Source: Magicicada septendecula (taxonomy: Eukaryota; Arthropoda; Insecta; Hemiptera; Cicadidae). From it: 64,000 bases of DNA. The DNA lies in contig CM068374.1 in NCBI GenBank assembly GCA_034769895.1, positions 357,899,802 to 357,963,801 on the forward strand, given 5' to 3'. The notes under the pieces were generated by a model. The model searched no databases. It had not been told where the DNA came from and saw only the letters and a program-made list of their open reading frames with translations. The position numbers and the translations under genes were made by a program. Below are positions 11,522-24,011 of this stretch, piece after piece; positions within the stretch are counted from its first letter, which is position 1; each line of letters begins with the position of its first letter.

Positions 11522-12622
11522 TGTAATGGGACAGAATTGGGAAGTGGTAATCTAAAGGGATGATGAATTTTATTGTAATTGTAAATGCGACACACAAGGT
11601 TTACCCACACAGGGCCTCAGTTTAGAACAAGAAACATTCCTTGTCGGGGCACCAAGTCGCACATTTTGTCAGTATGCCCTGCAATAAGCACAGTTTTCCA
11701 GGTGCTCAGGAATGTGAATGAGTGTGCACATGCTTGCCCAACCATAGTTTTTGTCACGAACTTTTTGCGAGCCCCAAAACGCAGAATAATTATACACAGA
11801 CTCGTTCCACAAGTGATACCACGTGACAACTCATTACCGTGTCACGTGATTCTGTTTAGCGAATCACATAGCAAGCTGGTCAGGAACGAAAAAAGTGTGG
11901 CCATCTTGTACGCTGGGAGTACAGCGTCTGTCGTTTACCAATCCTCCATCCGGCCAGATGAACACAACAGGCTCGCGAGCCGAAAATCTTTTTAAGACCT
12001 TCAAAATGTGGTAAAAAAGTATCATTTAAAGTGATTTAAGGTGCGAACACCCGCACAACAGTAAATAAACAATTAAATTCTAAAAGTGCAGTGAGTAATG
12101 CGGTGAACAGACAAAAACATACGAAGTGCGGCATGTGTTGGAGGAGACGCTGAAGGCCAAGTAACGTTATCATAAACCAAAATTTTAAGAGCTCTAAATT
12201 ATGGGGAAAATTTAAAAACTGTGTGAATGAGAGAATGAGCTATTACTGGGTTGTCTTTTATAAATTAATTAGTTAATTTGATTATTTATTCACGTTAGAG
12301 TTTGAAGCTAGCTATGAAAATATTTGTCATGTTACAGTAGCCTAAATGTTTTTGTAATTTTTGAAGAAAAGTAATTGAGATAAACAGTAGTAGTTTTGAG
12401 AAGAAAATGAATATCAAATAAATTTAAAAGAAAAGTAAAATAAATGCTGAAATTGAATAACAAAACTGAGATGATTAATATAGACAATGAGCGTAGTTAT
12501 TGAAATACGTAACCCTCAATCACGTTTATAGTTCACAGTTCGTGTGCCGAATCCTGAGCTAATCAAGGTAAGTTTGTTTTATATAATAATTAATAAATGT
12601 GTTAAAGGTGAGTAACTTCTCA
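11522..12622 (+). repeat. Gypsy family LTR (3' LTR of copy 1)
   Basis: It begins TGTAATGGGACAGAATTGGG, closely like the B LTR at 41567, and carries the donor-like caaggtaagt (12564-12573). The right end is placed at ttctca (12622) by analogy with the B LTR end. It is not the same subfamily as the LTR at 2305, so the two cannot be a simple pair. Confidence 0.7.
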
Positions 12623-12649
12623 AGTTTTTACCACCTAATACCTGGTTCA

Positions 12650-13601
12650 ACCAATTGACATGGGTATAAGAAAAAATATTAAATCAATTTACAGAGAAAA
12701 AGTAGTGAATCACATTCTTCTTGGATAGAAGAAAACGTTTTATCTTTATCCTCCACAGCCACAGAAGACAGTGTGAGTCACCTTACTTCAATCAATACAG
12801 TTTGTGGCACACAGTTGGCAAAGTAAATGTAACAACAATTCAATATTGATTTGTCCATTTTTATGTTTCTGTTGGCCACCCAGTGACCCTTCTGCTGGTA
12901 GAGGCAAGAGTTACGGGTGAAGATGCAAGCTGTTTATTACAATAAGTTAAAAATCAATAAGAATTATGCAGATCGACAAAAGTATAAAATTCTTTAACAA
13001 AAATTAACTAAAACAAAGAATGCGATGATGCCATATTAGAAATAATTGCAGTAGGTTTAAATGCAGCAGACAAAAATGACGATGAATATGAACCAGAAAT
13101 TCAGCGTGTAACAAAGCAGATGAGATAAAATTTGTAGCTGGACTTCAGCACCATTTTATGCTTTTATGCAAGAAGCAATGGAATCAGCCCTTTACAAAAA
13201 TTGGAAATTTGTTAAAACTTTGTAGAACAGCACTCATTAAAAAGAAAATGACAACACAAACAGGACGAATTAAAAAAAAAATAAATACAGGTTTATTTTT
13301 TTGATTTAATTTTTAAAAATATATCCCTACTTACGTTATTTCATTATGCTGATGTTACGTTATTTCATTATGCTGATGTTATTTAATTATAGTATAGCAT
13401 TAGCCATTTATTATCATATTTTCTTACACATACTTTTTTAATAACAAATTTTTTAATTGGAGAGTTTACGGTAATTAAGGAGTTATGTTTGTTTTTTTTG
13501 CTATTAAGTACTCTTGCTTACGTTTTAGAAATTTCTGTTAATAGGGGGCAGCCGCTTAATTGGGCCAACTTGATACAGTCCTGATAAAGCGGAATCCACT
13601 G
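12650..13601 (+). pseudogene. Decayed Tigger transposase end with right terminal repeat
   Basis: Short runs around 13025-13290 look like the C-terminal part of a Tigger transposase, but stops and frameshifts break them. The sequence ends in gtcctgataaagcgga then atccactg (13579-13601), a Tigger-like right terminal repeat. No matching left end was found. Confidence is limited because only the tail is recognisable. Confidence 0.4.
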
Positions 13602-13710
13602 TGTAAGGCATGAAAGAATTAACAAAACTATTTTATGTAATGGAAAAGAGCAATGGTAGACTCAGTGGAAAAGAGCTTGCTTGCCATGGGTTTCGCTCAA
13701 GGTCAAGTCA

Positions 13711-14390
13711 ATCTACAGACCAAGACCTGGCGATGAAAATGTTTACAATATTTCAATATGCTTGATACTTTGTATAGGAATTCAACTTGATTTTCCAGAA
13801 ACAGAGTGCGGAGTCTGGTGACTTGTTATCAGTTCCCTTGCCGCCCTCAAGGTTGCCACCTTGCCAGTATGTTTTTTTTTTTAATATATTGAATCCGATA
13901 ATATAATAATTAACAAATAAAATTGCCAGACATTGCTTTCAGTTCCAAGGTGCTGACAGATGATTTTAAAGTGCTGACCTAAATGTATTATTAACATTAC
14001 AGCAGTAAAGCTGAATTTTACACATATTTTTTGAAATATATTTTTACAACTTCTTCCAAGTAGCCAAATAAATATTCCAGTTCCAACATCCAGCCAGACC
14101 ACGTGAATGGTTAACAATTTATAATTGTCTGTCAGCAACTTGGAACCGAAAAGTGTCTAGCAAATGTATTTTTTAATTATATTCAATATATATTAAAGCA
14201 ATTCAATATATCAAAAAACCAGACATACTGCTATAACGTTTAATCCTCTGAGGCCTTAAGGGTGGCAAGGGAACCGAGCAAGTTGCCAGACTTACTTCTC
14301 CGTTTCTAGCAAGTCAAGTTGAATTTCCATACAAAGTATGACACATACTGAAATATTTTACACATTTTCGTTGCCAGTCTTGGTCTACTA
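13711..14390. repeat. Fold-back element with long inverted arms
   Basis: The left arm (13711 to ~13990) reads inverted in the right arm (~14115-14390). For example, ccaagacctggcgatgaaaa at the left matches ccaagactggcaacgaaaat read backwards from 14387. The inner parts (gtgctgacagatg and ctgtcagcaac) also match. Arms are about 275 bases, imperfect, with a spacer near 120 bases. No ORF lies inside. It may be a MITE or fold-back transposon. Confidence 0.7.
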
Positions 14391-14860
14391 CTATTGGGGC
14401 ACTACAATAATTTGGTGGAGGAGGGTAGGCATCAGTCAGTGACAACACAATATCTACATGTGAACACTCACAACTTTCCACCCCACCCATCACTGCATAT
14501 AGTTAAATGCATACTGGTTTCTTTCAGGTGGCAGTGGTGATCAGCTGTACCCAGGCTTAAGGGAGATGCTGCATATTTTAAGCTACAAAAGAATAAGTAA
14601 ATGGTTATAAAGGGCAATACACACACTCAGAGATGTATGAAACACATCTACACTAAAGAAACATCTACCCAAAAAAACACAACCAACGGCAACAGCCCAA
14701 GCACCAAAGTCAAGCATGGACCAATGAGAAACATCAAAATACCTCACCACACAGAGTAAAGATGAAGTGAAACACCCCTTATGGAAGATATCAAAGAATG
14801 ATACTGAAATTTTGACAAGACAAAAATCAACATATCAAATGTAATAAAAACTTTGATATA
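14391..14860. other. Intergenic/intronic, nothing recognised
   Basis: Unique-looking AT-rich sequence with no coding signal, repeat or terminal motif that I can support. Confidence 0.5.
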
Positions 14861-17116
14861 CAGTCAACTCCCGATTTTCTGGGATCGGGTCAACCGGGAA
14901 AAAAATATGATTTAAAAAATTGTAGTTTTAGCAAAAATATTGGAACATATTATGCTTATAATGACTTTAATTTATTATAGTATTCTTAAGCCTATTATTT
15001 TCAGTGTAGTACTGTAGCAAATAAACCAGTAGTTGTAATTATTATAAGCAAATGACAGTCTGTTTAGTGTGTTACGATACAATTTGACGTCCTCTTAACA
15101 ATGCGTGCGTGCACGATTAGAAGACACAATGCACTGCATCAAATTGCACGGCTCATCTTAGCACGAACTGGCTTTAGGGGTAGACAGAGTGTAGCAGCAT
15201 GTGCTGAGTTTGACCGAATTCTGCGTATTGTTTACCCTCACGTGTTGTATTATTGTGTTCGCATGTTTTGTTTGTAATTCGAGTTTTTAAATGGATAAAA
15301 ACCGTAAAAGGATTGTTTTATCGATTCAGAAAAAACTAGAGATTATAGAAAAATTTGGGAGGGGTCAAACTGTTAAATCGTTAAAGGACGAATATGGAAT
15401 TGGTGATCAAATGGTTCGTGATTTGGTTAATAAAAGGTGGAACTTTTAAAATTTGAGTGTTCTTCTGACTCATCATCTGCCATGAAGAAACGGAAAACTA
15501 AGAAGACGTCAACGTACGAAGACTTGACCGAACTTTACTCGAGTGGTTCAATAATCAACGAGCACAAGGGAATCCTGTAAGTGGATGAATATGCGCCGAA
15601 AAAGCTAAGTTTTTTTGAAGCTTTAGGCCTAGATGCATCATCTGGCTGGCTGACACGTTTCAGACAATGTAATGGCATAAGAGTTGGAAATTCGTGGAGA
15701 AAAATTGAGTAGCGATCAAACGGCAGCAGAACAGTTTTTCAAAGACTTCAATCAGTTTGTATTGGATGGAAATTTACAACCAGCACAAATTTACAATTCC
15801 GACGAGTCATGATTATTTTGGAAGTGCTTACCGACGAAAACTTTAGCGTCTGAAAATGAAAAAAGTGCGCCGGGACACAAAGTAAGTAAGGAACAAATAA
15901 CGGTAATATGTTGCTCTAACGCAACTGGGACATAAATTTAAGCTCCTAGCGATAGGAAAATAAAAAAAAAACATGACCATTTAAAGGAACATGAGCAATT
16001 AACATGCCTGTAATTTACTACAATCAAAAGAAAGGTTGGATGAATAAAGACATTATATGATTGGTTCCACAATAAGTTTTGTCCACAAGTTCGAGAGTTT
16101 TTAAAATCAAGACTTCCCCAAAAAGTAGTGTTAGTATTAGACAATGCTAAATCACATCACAAGTGAAATGTTGCTCAGAGCCAACGACGGACAGATCATT
16201 GTTAAATAGCTGCCGGCCAATGTTACACCCTTGATCCAGCCAATGGATCAAGGGATAATAGCTTCTGTAAAACGAACTATCGGTATAACTATCAAGTATT
16301 TTGAGAAAGTTTATAGAGGAAGGGAATGACTTGAAGACCTTTTTTAAGGAATTAAGTTCTGGACGCAATCTACGAGACTGCAGCTGCATGGGACAAAGTT
16401 AACCAACTACGATGACAAAGTCGTGGAAAAAAATATTTCCCGATATATCGGAAGGATGAGGATTTTGCTGGGTTTGAGGATGACGTTGCAACCTCAGCTG
16501 ACTTGGCCCAGTTAGCAAATACTGTCCCAGGTGGTGAAAATGTTGATCAAGATTTTGTAAACGAGTGGTTTGAAGTCGACGTTAACATGCCAGCGTTTCG
16601 GGTTTTGACAGACGACGAAATATTGATGCGCGCGCAGGGCGTAGCAGAAAGTGAGAGTGGTAGTGATGATGAGGGGGAGGGGAGTTACGAATGTGTTTCC
16701 GAGCGCAAAGTCACACACGGGACAGTGCTCAATTACGTGGAGGGGTTTCTTGACTTTTATATTTAGAAGGACAAGAAGACACTTTGTTGTGTGAGAAGTT
16801 GGTTTTACGCAAAATAAGGTCGTCTATTTTAAAGAAAACAGCAAGTGCTAAGAAGCAAAAATTATTAAGATTATTTTCAGCGTGTACTGACTGTGTACAT
16901 ATTGTTCTGCTTGTAAATATACTATTTTATAATTGACAAAAACGTGATTTGACTAATTTTTATTGTGTGTATGCACTACTTTATTGTATGCACATATTTT
17001 ATTTTTAACTAAGACCTTCATTTAAGTACTAGGTTGCAATTTTTGCTTTAACCGGGATTTTGACTTATCCGTGATCACCATTCCGGCGATTATCCCGGAT
17101 AATCAGGAGTTGACTG
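14861..17116 (+). mobile_element. Second pogo/Tigger transposon, decayed
   Basis: Ends are CAGTCAACTCCCGATT on the left and AATCAGGAGTTGACTG on the right, flanked by TA (14859-14860 and 17117-17118). The length (2256 bp) is close to the 8895 element, but the ends differ, so it is a distinct subfamily. It holds one transposase pseudogene on the plus strand. Confidence 0.9.
15291..16890 (+). pseudogene. Tigger transposase pseudogene
   Basis: It starts at ATG 15291 with a helix-turn-helix (KKLEIIEKFGRGQTVKSLK). All three catalytic blocks can be found: NSDES (~15797), LDNAKSHH (~16138) and QPMDQGII (~16241). The frame changes many times between them. The acidic C-terminal part is open at 16503-16766. 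The lesion load is much higher than in the 9252 copy, so it is older. Confidence 0.85.
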
Positions 17117-18410
17117 TATTTGGAACCCAAAAATTTAATAATCAAAATTTCTTCCTTATGCTAATAAAATACAGAAGAAAAATAGCATATACGATGTTAG
17201 ATGCAATGTCATATAATTAGTCAAGTTAATGTTAAAACAGCTTCTATTAAATTAGGGACTGAAACACAGCTACACACATTTTTATTTTGTACCATGTCAT
17301 TTTGTTGTGGATTCAAAAAGCAAATGCTAAGTATGAAACTTAGAAGAAAGTTACTGAAACCATAAGGCCTTTGACGATCCGAGTAGCATTTCAAAAGATG
17401 CAGGTTATTGCAGTAGGATGACAAGAAGCTGGTACAGCTGCATACCAGCACAGTTTGTCAATGACAATTAACAAACTCGATAAAAGAGAACATTTTTTAT
17501 GTCTTTGGAAGCTACTGATATTGTTGAGACAGATGTTTTATATCATAAGCAAATTGAACCAGAAACATTGTGCACGTTGTACAATTTCAAGAAACCAAGA
17601 GCTCAAAACAAAGGAAAATTTCAAATGTCTACTGTGTGTAGTGTGGCTTTGATTAATGCCAATCGAAAGAGAGGCAAGGAATGATCAGAGGATACATGAG
17701 AAAACAAGATTGTGAAAAACCCCCGTCAGAAGAAATACTAGTAATTGAGGCCATTACTTACATAAAATAAAAAAACTGTGACTATTGTACTTATGTTACC
17801 TAGTACAGTAAAAGCTCTGTTCTATGGCATCCCATTAACCAGAATGTCCTATTAACTGGCATTACTTTTGACAGGATATTTATGCTAAAAAAACTTGCAG
17901 AAGCCACTTTTGCCGACTTCCTCTTTTCTAGAAGTATTTGTAGAAGGAAATGGTTTTGTTAGAAATTGTATATGTAAGATAGCTTTGTGTGATTCATAGT
18001 ACAGTCAAATGGACACTCATGATTTCTCTAAAAGTACACGGAATGTTCTGGTAAACTTTATTTTGTTTTTTTATCACACAATACTCTATTATGAAGAACG
18101 TTTTTACAGGTCCCTTTTGAATGGCACAATTTTGTTGAGTGATTTAAAAAAAAATAAAAATAAAAGAACACGAAGACAAGTTTTTTAAATAATTCCATTT
18201 TCACATATAATATAGATAGTAAAGAAGATTCAGTGAAAATTGGTGAAGTAGTGAATACAAACAGTAAATCATAGTTCTCAAAATAAAATTAATTTTTTTG
18301 TAAGATATACTTTATTCAATTCTGCCCATCAAATTTCAAATAATACTCTAGTATTTTTATAATTTTTTAAAATAAAAAAATTGGTCCCCAATTCTTTTTA
18401 ACTGTGTCCT
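17117..18410. other. Intergenic/intronic, little recognised
   Basis: There is no supported gene. At ~17807 a TA followed by CAGTAAAAGCTCTG resembles a Tigger left end, but no right end was found. The small open stretches near 17455-17684 match nothing I know. Confidence 0.4.
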
Positions 18411-18414
18411 GGAG

Positions 18415-19330
18415 AAAGTAGTGAGAATTTGGAATGAAAAATTAAAGGAATGCAAAATATCACCAATCATGTTGGGAAGAAGGAACAAACGTATTGAAGT
18501 AAACTGTTTGGCATTTGCAGATGACTTTGCTATACTTTCTGAACATCTGACATCTGCAGTAACACAAGTTAATTTTTTAGAGGACATAGCCAGTAGAACA
18601 GGCTTAAGAATTTCTGCAGAAAAAACAAATTTCTCACAAACATTAACAATGCGCCAAAATTCCTGGTAACAGATATTGGTCAAATAGAGAGGGTTTGAAA
18701 ATTTAAGTATTTAGGAGAGATAATTCAAGAGAATGGCTTGGAAAAATCAGCTATAGAAGAAAGGATTCATAAGATGGAACGGGCATATGGTATAACTAAA
18801 GATATTTATAATAAAAAGTGCATCTCTAAAAATGCGAAAATAAGGCATTACAGTACAGTAGTGAAGCCAGAATGCCTATATGCAAGTGAATGTCTAGTAT
18901 TGAATTATAATTTAGACAAATCAGAAATTTTGGAAAGATGAATTATTAGAAAAATATTAGGCCCACGAAAAACTTCAGAAGGTTGGAAATTAAGAAGTAA
19001 TGATGAAATATATCAAAGTATAGAAAGTATAACACAAACAATGAGAAAAAGAAGACTATTATTTTTTGGACATTTATATAGAATGGATGACAATAGGTTG
19101 ACAAAGCAAATCTTCAAATATCTGTGGGGAAAGAAGTCAACATCAAGTTGGATTAAAGAAGTCCAAAACGATTTAGAAAAAATAATATACACGCAGAAGA
19201 AGCAATTGAAGGAGAAGTTTTTCGGGCAAAAGTGTCAAAAATGGAGGGAGTCCAGGGTAGGAGAGAGAAAAACCCAGGTTCAAAGTGGACTGAAGACAAG
19301 AAGAGGAGACACAGTGAGAAGATGAAAGAG
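18415..19330 (+). pseudogene. Non-LTR retrotransposon reverse transcriptase remnant
   Basis: Three open pieces (18421-18669, 18738-18941, 19041-19325) follow the C-terminal half of a LINE reverse transcriptase. The first has the FADDFAIL active-site block and a LEDIASRTGLRISAEKT helix. The second has YSTVVKPECLYASE, and the third RRLLFFGHLYRMDDNRLTKQ, typical of the region after the RT in insect LINEs. It is 5' truncated with frame breaks between pieces. The clade cannot be fixed by eye. Confidence 0.8.
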
Positions 19331-19796
19331 TATTGGAAAAAAAAGGAAAGAACAAAGGGTAAAGACTTGAAATTGGCATGTGGTCTCTAAAAAAAAAGTG
19401 AGTAGTTCTTCCCCAGAAACCTTTGACAATTCATCCAACACAAATGGACTGTCACCAACATTAAATATTTCATCCATTATTTTATAAAAACACGCATAAT
19501 ATATGCAAAAAAGAGCACACTCTTGAAATTATGCTATAAACAGAAATATATCAACTGTTTACAAATGGATTCCGTTTATGAAAAAAAAAGTTTATGAAAA
19601 CAGAAACTAGAGATCACTGAACATCACTACTCATTATAGTAATAAAAATTACTCCATGGTAAAAGGTACACTTCTATGCAACTTATGCTCAGCCTCAGAC
19701 CAGAAACTATTAAACTATACAAATTACTATAGATATAAAATATGCTCAAAATGTGCTATTATAAAATCAAAATCTATTTTCTCAATATAAAATTAC

Positions 19797-20043
19797 CTTT
19801 AAATGAAAACAAGCAACTATAGGTAACTTTTTCATAGTAAGCTGTTTAGTTGATTCTTGATAGCTATCGCAATTGTTGCACTTGATTTTAGCCCCAGATC
19901 CCAGGTGCTCGGCTCTAGTGAATTGCTCCAGACATTGCAAGAGTGACTTTGGTGATCCTGAATCAGTACCATTACTTTCACCTCCGTTACCACCAAGATC
20001 TAATGAAATATCCCAAAATGGGTCTATTGTGGTTGATACTCCA
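19797..20043 (-). CDS. USP22/non-stop ubiquitin protease, downstream exon seen here
   Basis: Host gene exon. Read on the minus strand it begins after a good acceptor (tgtgtttcag) and ends at a donor (AAG/gtaatt). It is 247 bp with no stops. The peptide runs from [16 protein letters not shown] through [20 protein letters not shown] to [10 protein letters not shown], all close to the USP22 catalytic domain as I recall it; the paired Cys motifs belong to the USP zinc site. Its first base completes the codon split with the exon at 22912-23165. USP22/non-stop removes ubiquitin from histone H2B within the SAGA deubiquitinase module in the nucleus. The exon holding the catalytic His lies outside what I could find. 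Confidence 0.92.
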
Positions 20044-21139
20044 CTGAAACACAATGTAAGTTACAAATTCTGTTAAAAGTTTATTGACTGATTTATACAT
20101 ATTTTTTTTTAAATTTACGTGAAGTATTCTACATCAGATTGAAAAAAAAAAGAATATAAGATTAAAATCTTATAAAACAGGCTGATTTATTATGGTAACA
20201 GGATGAACAAAAAGATGAGAATGTCTGTAACTTAAATATGAGAATGTAATAGTACTTCTGTAAAGGAGCATTGTATATAACATTATTTCTACAATTATTC
20301 ATTGCAATATCAGGAAACTCCTGCTGCTGAACTTCCTCCATCACATTTGACTTTTACACACTCAAAATCTGTGGCCATTCTCAGAAACTAACAGACAGAA
20401 AGACAGGACAGGTCAGATCATTTTGGATAAATGACCAACAGTTCAGAAGTCGAAAAGAAGGAACCATATGATGCAGCTGACATAAGGCTGTTGCCATATG
20501 ATACGAAAAGTAATAATAGGAGATGATACGGAGGTGGATCAAATACAAACTGGAATTTTCTTTTATTGAATCAAATGATGGTAACTGGCTGACCTAGGGT
20601 CCAAAGGGGGTGTGACGTAAACATATGCTTTCATAGAAGAGAAATGCACCAGCCTCTCCACTCTCACATACACATCGTCAGTGGGCACTGTTATGCCGAG
20701 GAATCCATTCCAAGGTTGTGGTAACCAATCCCTTCGGTGGAGTGGATCAGTAAGCAAACGAGAGATGGGGGTTCTGTCAAGGCAGTCTGGAGGTATCCTG
20801 GGCCCTGGCCTGGCAGGATGGTGCACATCGGCAGCAGGATGTGCCTCTAGTGTGGAGGCGGAGGAGGCTATAGTAGCCCAATGGCTGCACACATGGGCTG
20901 AGTCAGTTAGCCTACTACGACTGGGCAGAGAGAGCTCATCAGCTGACGTGAAAGCAACTCTCTAGGGGGAAAGCACCCTGAAATCCAAGTTCCTGGTCCT
21001 CCAGGTTGGGAGTTGGATTGGACAATTCACACATCCCATCCGTCAAACTCTTTTATGTGCAAAAACCTAAGAAAGGAGGCCTTGACTCAGTAATGGGTTG
21101 TTGTGCTGCTGAAGAATAAGAACTGGCTGACCTAACCCT

Positions 21140-22030
21140 TCTTATTATATGGTAAAAGTTGTACGAAAATTTTTAAAAGTAGGTTATCAATTCAAAAGTG
21201 GTCGAAAAATTATTACTGATATGCAGCAGGCAGGATCACCAATTGAAGTTTCAATTCCAGCTCTGGAATCTTGCACTGATGACCTTATCCAAGGAGACAA
21301 GTGAATTACTGTAGAAGAGACTGGTGGTGATAATTGTAATGCACACACGGGTACCATTCATGCCATAATTATTAATAAATTAAATTATCATAAAACGTGT
21401 GCGAGATGGGTTCAGCAGTTTATAAAAAAATTACAAAACAAGCCTTTGTATGTTAATGGAACTTAAACAATGTATGTGTGAAAGGAGATAAAATTTTGCA
21501 CGAATTGTGACTTGTAATAAGACCTGGATTCATAATTTTGAACCAGAGTACAACGAAGAAAGCATGGAGCAGAAGTATCCTGGTCCTTCAGTCATAAAAA
21601 ATTCAATCATACCATCAGCCAGTAAAAGTGTTGCATACACTCTTCTGGGATGCCACGGGTCCTATTTCTGGAATTTTTTGGAATGATAGCATACAATCAG
21701 CAGTGACTAATACAGAGGTATGCTTGACAACAAAGTAAACGTGCTGAAAAAAAAACGTGCTTAAAAAAAAGTGCTTTTTCTATGGGGTAATACTGGGCTG
21801 CTACTGCATAATCAATGCTTCAGACTATTGAAAAATTAGACTAGGAGGTACTACCTCATCTGACTTTTTATGTTTAGCGCCTTCAAAGGAGTCAAATTTA
21901 ATAGTACACAAGTGAAAACAAATGTAAACACTGGCTTCAATTTTATGCAGAGAATTCTTTGCTGCAGGCACAAAGAATAGTGTTATGGGACAAATGTATA
22001 TTGCAGCAGAATATGTTAACAAATAGCTAA
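21140..22030 (+). pseudogene. mariner transposase remnant
   Basis: Disrupted pieces follow the order of a mariner-type transposase: a region ending in CARWVQQFI (~21400), the block TWIHNFEPEYNEESMEQKYPGPS (~21517-21590; given in part), a degenerate stretch where the SPDLAPSD block belongs, and a C-terminal EFFAAGTK...YVNK (~21945-22025). Stops and gaps separate the pieces. No terminal repeats were identified. Confidence 0.65.
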
Positions 22031-22370
22031 ATTGTTAAGTTAATTGAATAAATTGTATTAACACAATAAGTGTTTCTCTCTTTTAAGAGTCTTTATTGAA
22101 TGACACCCTCATGCAAGGTTCGATCTAAAAGTTGGTGCAATTTCTGAAATTACTATATTAGAAGTGTCTGACTAAAGAACTGTTTTTATGTGACCACATA
22201 TATCTGTGACAGTGGCGCCTCCTGGCTGTGAATACCGCATCTAGTGGCTGGCAGCGCGCTGTACTAGCCATGCAACCATCCCAGTAAACAAAAGCTGCGC
22301 AGGATGCCTTGGTCCTTTACGGACTGGTGAGCAGAAGTTTATTATTTTTATTTTACATATAACTGTGACA

Positions 22371-22720
22371 GGAGCAACATCCAGGAGCAAGAAACATCTC
22401 AAAAGGAAAAACATGGTCAGGGATTGAACAGTTATGGGATAAAAACCATAGAAAACCCAGGAAGGAAGCAATTGCTAACTTTAGATTGGAAACTGGCCAT
22501 GACTGTCTCTCAGCGCATCTCTACAAATTAAAAATTTCCACTACAGAAGAATGTGTATTATGCAGGAGAGAAGACTCAAAAATTAACAAAAATCATTTAT
22601 TGGTGTGTGAAGCTGAACCAGGAAATGCAAGAAGACAGAATTTACAGTGGTCTTTATTGGGAACCCTGCTACTAAATGGGTTAAATGTACCAAAGGGGAG
22701 CCATTGGAAAACAAACAAAC
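22371..22720 (+). pseudogene. LINE C-terminal (RNase H/zinc tail) fragment
   Basis: A continuous frame encodes FRLETGHDCLSAHLYKLKI followed by ECVLC...HLLVCEAE, the Cys/His tail typical of the end of some insect LINE ORF2 proteins. It is 5' truncated. It lies antisense in the USP intron. Confidence 0.7.
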
Positions 22721-22911
22721 AAACATATATCTGTGACAATCATCTAACTATTTTGACACATTTGATATATAATTGAGAGTTAAAAACTACTTAGTTTACC
22801 AATTAATTATGAATCCAGAGTAGGGCTAACAGATGAGTAATTTGTGCAGTACTGAAAATGAACAGTGCACCTCAATGCGTACTATATACAAAAAACTGCG
22901 TTTGTACTTAC

Positions 22912-23165
22912 TTGCAAGCCTGGCAAACTACGTCCGACTGTAGCCCTCCAGTAAAAATTTGATCGATAATGCAAGAACAATGGTGAGGATTTGATGAAGG
23001 TGGTGCAGCTGAACTTCCTTTGCAGTGACGATGCAGAAGGTCCAGTGTAGCAATAAAGAACTCATGCGCGTCTTGTTGTTCGTAACCAGCTAAATGGCGG
23101 GCATGCGTCCATATAAGGTGTAACAAACGATGTAAAATCAGTGGTGGCTTTTTACCCGAATAAAA
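22912..23165 (-). CDS. USP22/non-stop ubiquitin protease, upstream exon seen here
   Basis: Host gene exon. On the minus strand it starts after atttgtatttcag and encodes [34 protein letters not shown] and [20 protein letters not shown], then ends two bases into a codon at a gtaagt donor. The 254-bp length gives phase 2, matching the next exon at 20043. QQDAHEF is the conserved USP box after the Cys box; the [13 protein letters not shown] segment carries part of the zinc-binding Cys set. The exon with the catalytic Cys would lie at higher coordinates and was not found up to 64000, so either it is outside the window or the gene was rearranged. No lesions are visible. Confidence 0.93.
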
Positions 23166-23223
23166 CTGAAATACAAATATCATGTGTAGTTATTGTATGG
23201 AATGTATATAGTGTATGTTTAAT

Positions 23224-23226
<3 letters not shown>

Positions 23227-23306
<80 letters not shown>
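23227..23306. repeat. (CA)n microsatellite
   Basis: About 40 CA units with one CG interruption near the right end. It lies upstream of the 22912-23165 exon, in presumed intron. Confidence 0.98.
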
Positions 23307-23308
<2 letters not shown>

Positions 23309-24006
23309 GTCCTAAAAAACTTCTTTGCACCTCTACTTATATAAGCTTTTTATTTATTGGATCAAGTTCCTAAGGTAATAAACATTTAAAAATATACACA
23401 GTTAAACGAACTGACATTCCAGCTGGCCTTGGATGCGTGGTAGTATATGTTGTCAAAACTGCAGATCAGTCTGCATTTACCTTTGATAAGTAAACAGTGA
23501 TACTGTATGATTAAAATTTGTTGCTGCCTGTAAGTATGGTAAACTATTATAACAGCGGCTGGGTAGAATGCTGTACCTGTACTATTCTGCCCTCTTTGAC
23601 AGCTAGTGCACCTCGACTGCAATGCTGAATTTGTAAAATTCTATTAATATACAAAAAAGTATCCCACTACAACAGGCAACTACTTGTATGCAAATTACAA
23701 ACTTATGGTACAGGAAAAAAATTATAAGAGATGCAAAGTAAAACAAAAAGCAATTCAGTTTCATTAATCACACATTCTACAAATTAACAGTTAAAATGAT
23801 TTAAAACTTTTCAACTGACATGGCAGCATGTTAAAATAATTTACACTCAAACTAAACTATTTATCACATTAATATTATTCAGTGGTTTGGTTTAAACTTT
23901 TAATAAGAAGAGTGTGGAAAAAATACACCTATGAAAATTTTTTTCATGTATTTTTTAACTTGAGTTTCATGCTGTGTGCAGTTTGTCCCTGACACATTTT
24001 TTAACC
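23307..24006. other. Presumed USP intron, nothing recognised
   Basis: AT-rich sequence between the microsatellite and the BEL insertion. No coding or repeat signal is supported. Confidence 0.5.
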
Positions 24007-24011
24007 GCAAT

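Larger units (their letters stand above)
20044..22911 (-). other. Intron of the USP22-like gene
   Basis: Bounded by a GT donor (gtaagtac read on minus from 22911) and an AG acceptor at 20044. It holds a mariner remnant (~21140-22030) and a LINE fragment (22371-22720), both on the plus strand and so antisense to the gene. A locally GC-richer stretch at 20560-21060 was not identified. Confidence 0.8.

Noticed and set aside
11585..11995. 136-codon frame within the LTR at 11522
   Set aside because: Not conserved in the related B LTR and no family resemblance.
20563..20965. Open frames on both strands in a GC-richer part of the USP intron
   Set aside because: No recognisable domain and no splice-site context; composition alone explains the open frames. 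Could be an old repeat.
23141..23344. Frame with Thr-His repeats
   Set aside because: It is only the CA microsatellite translated.
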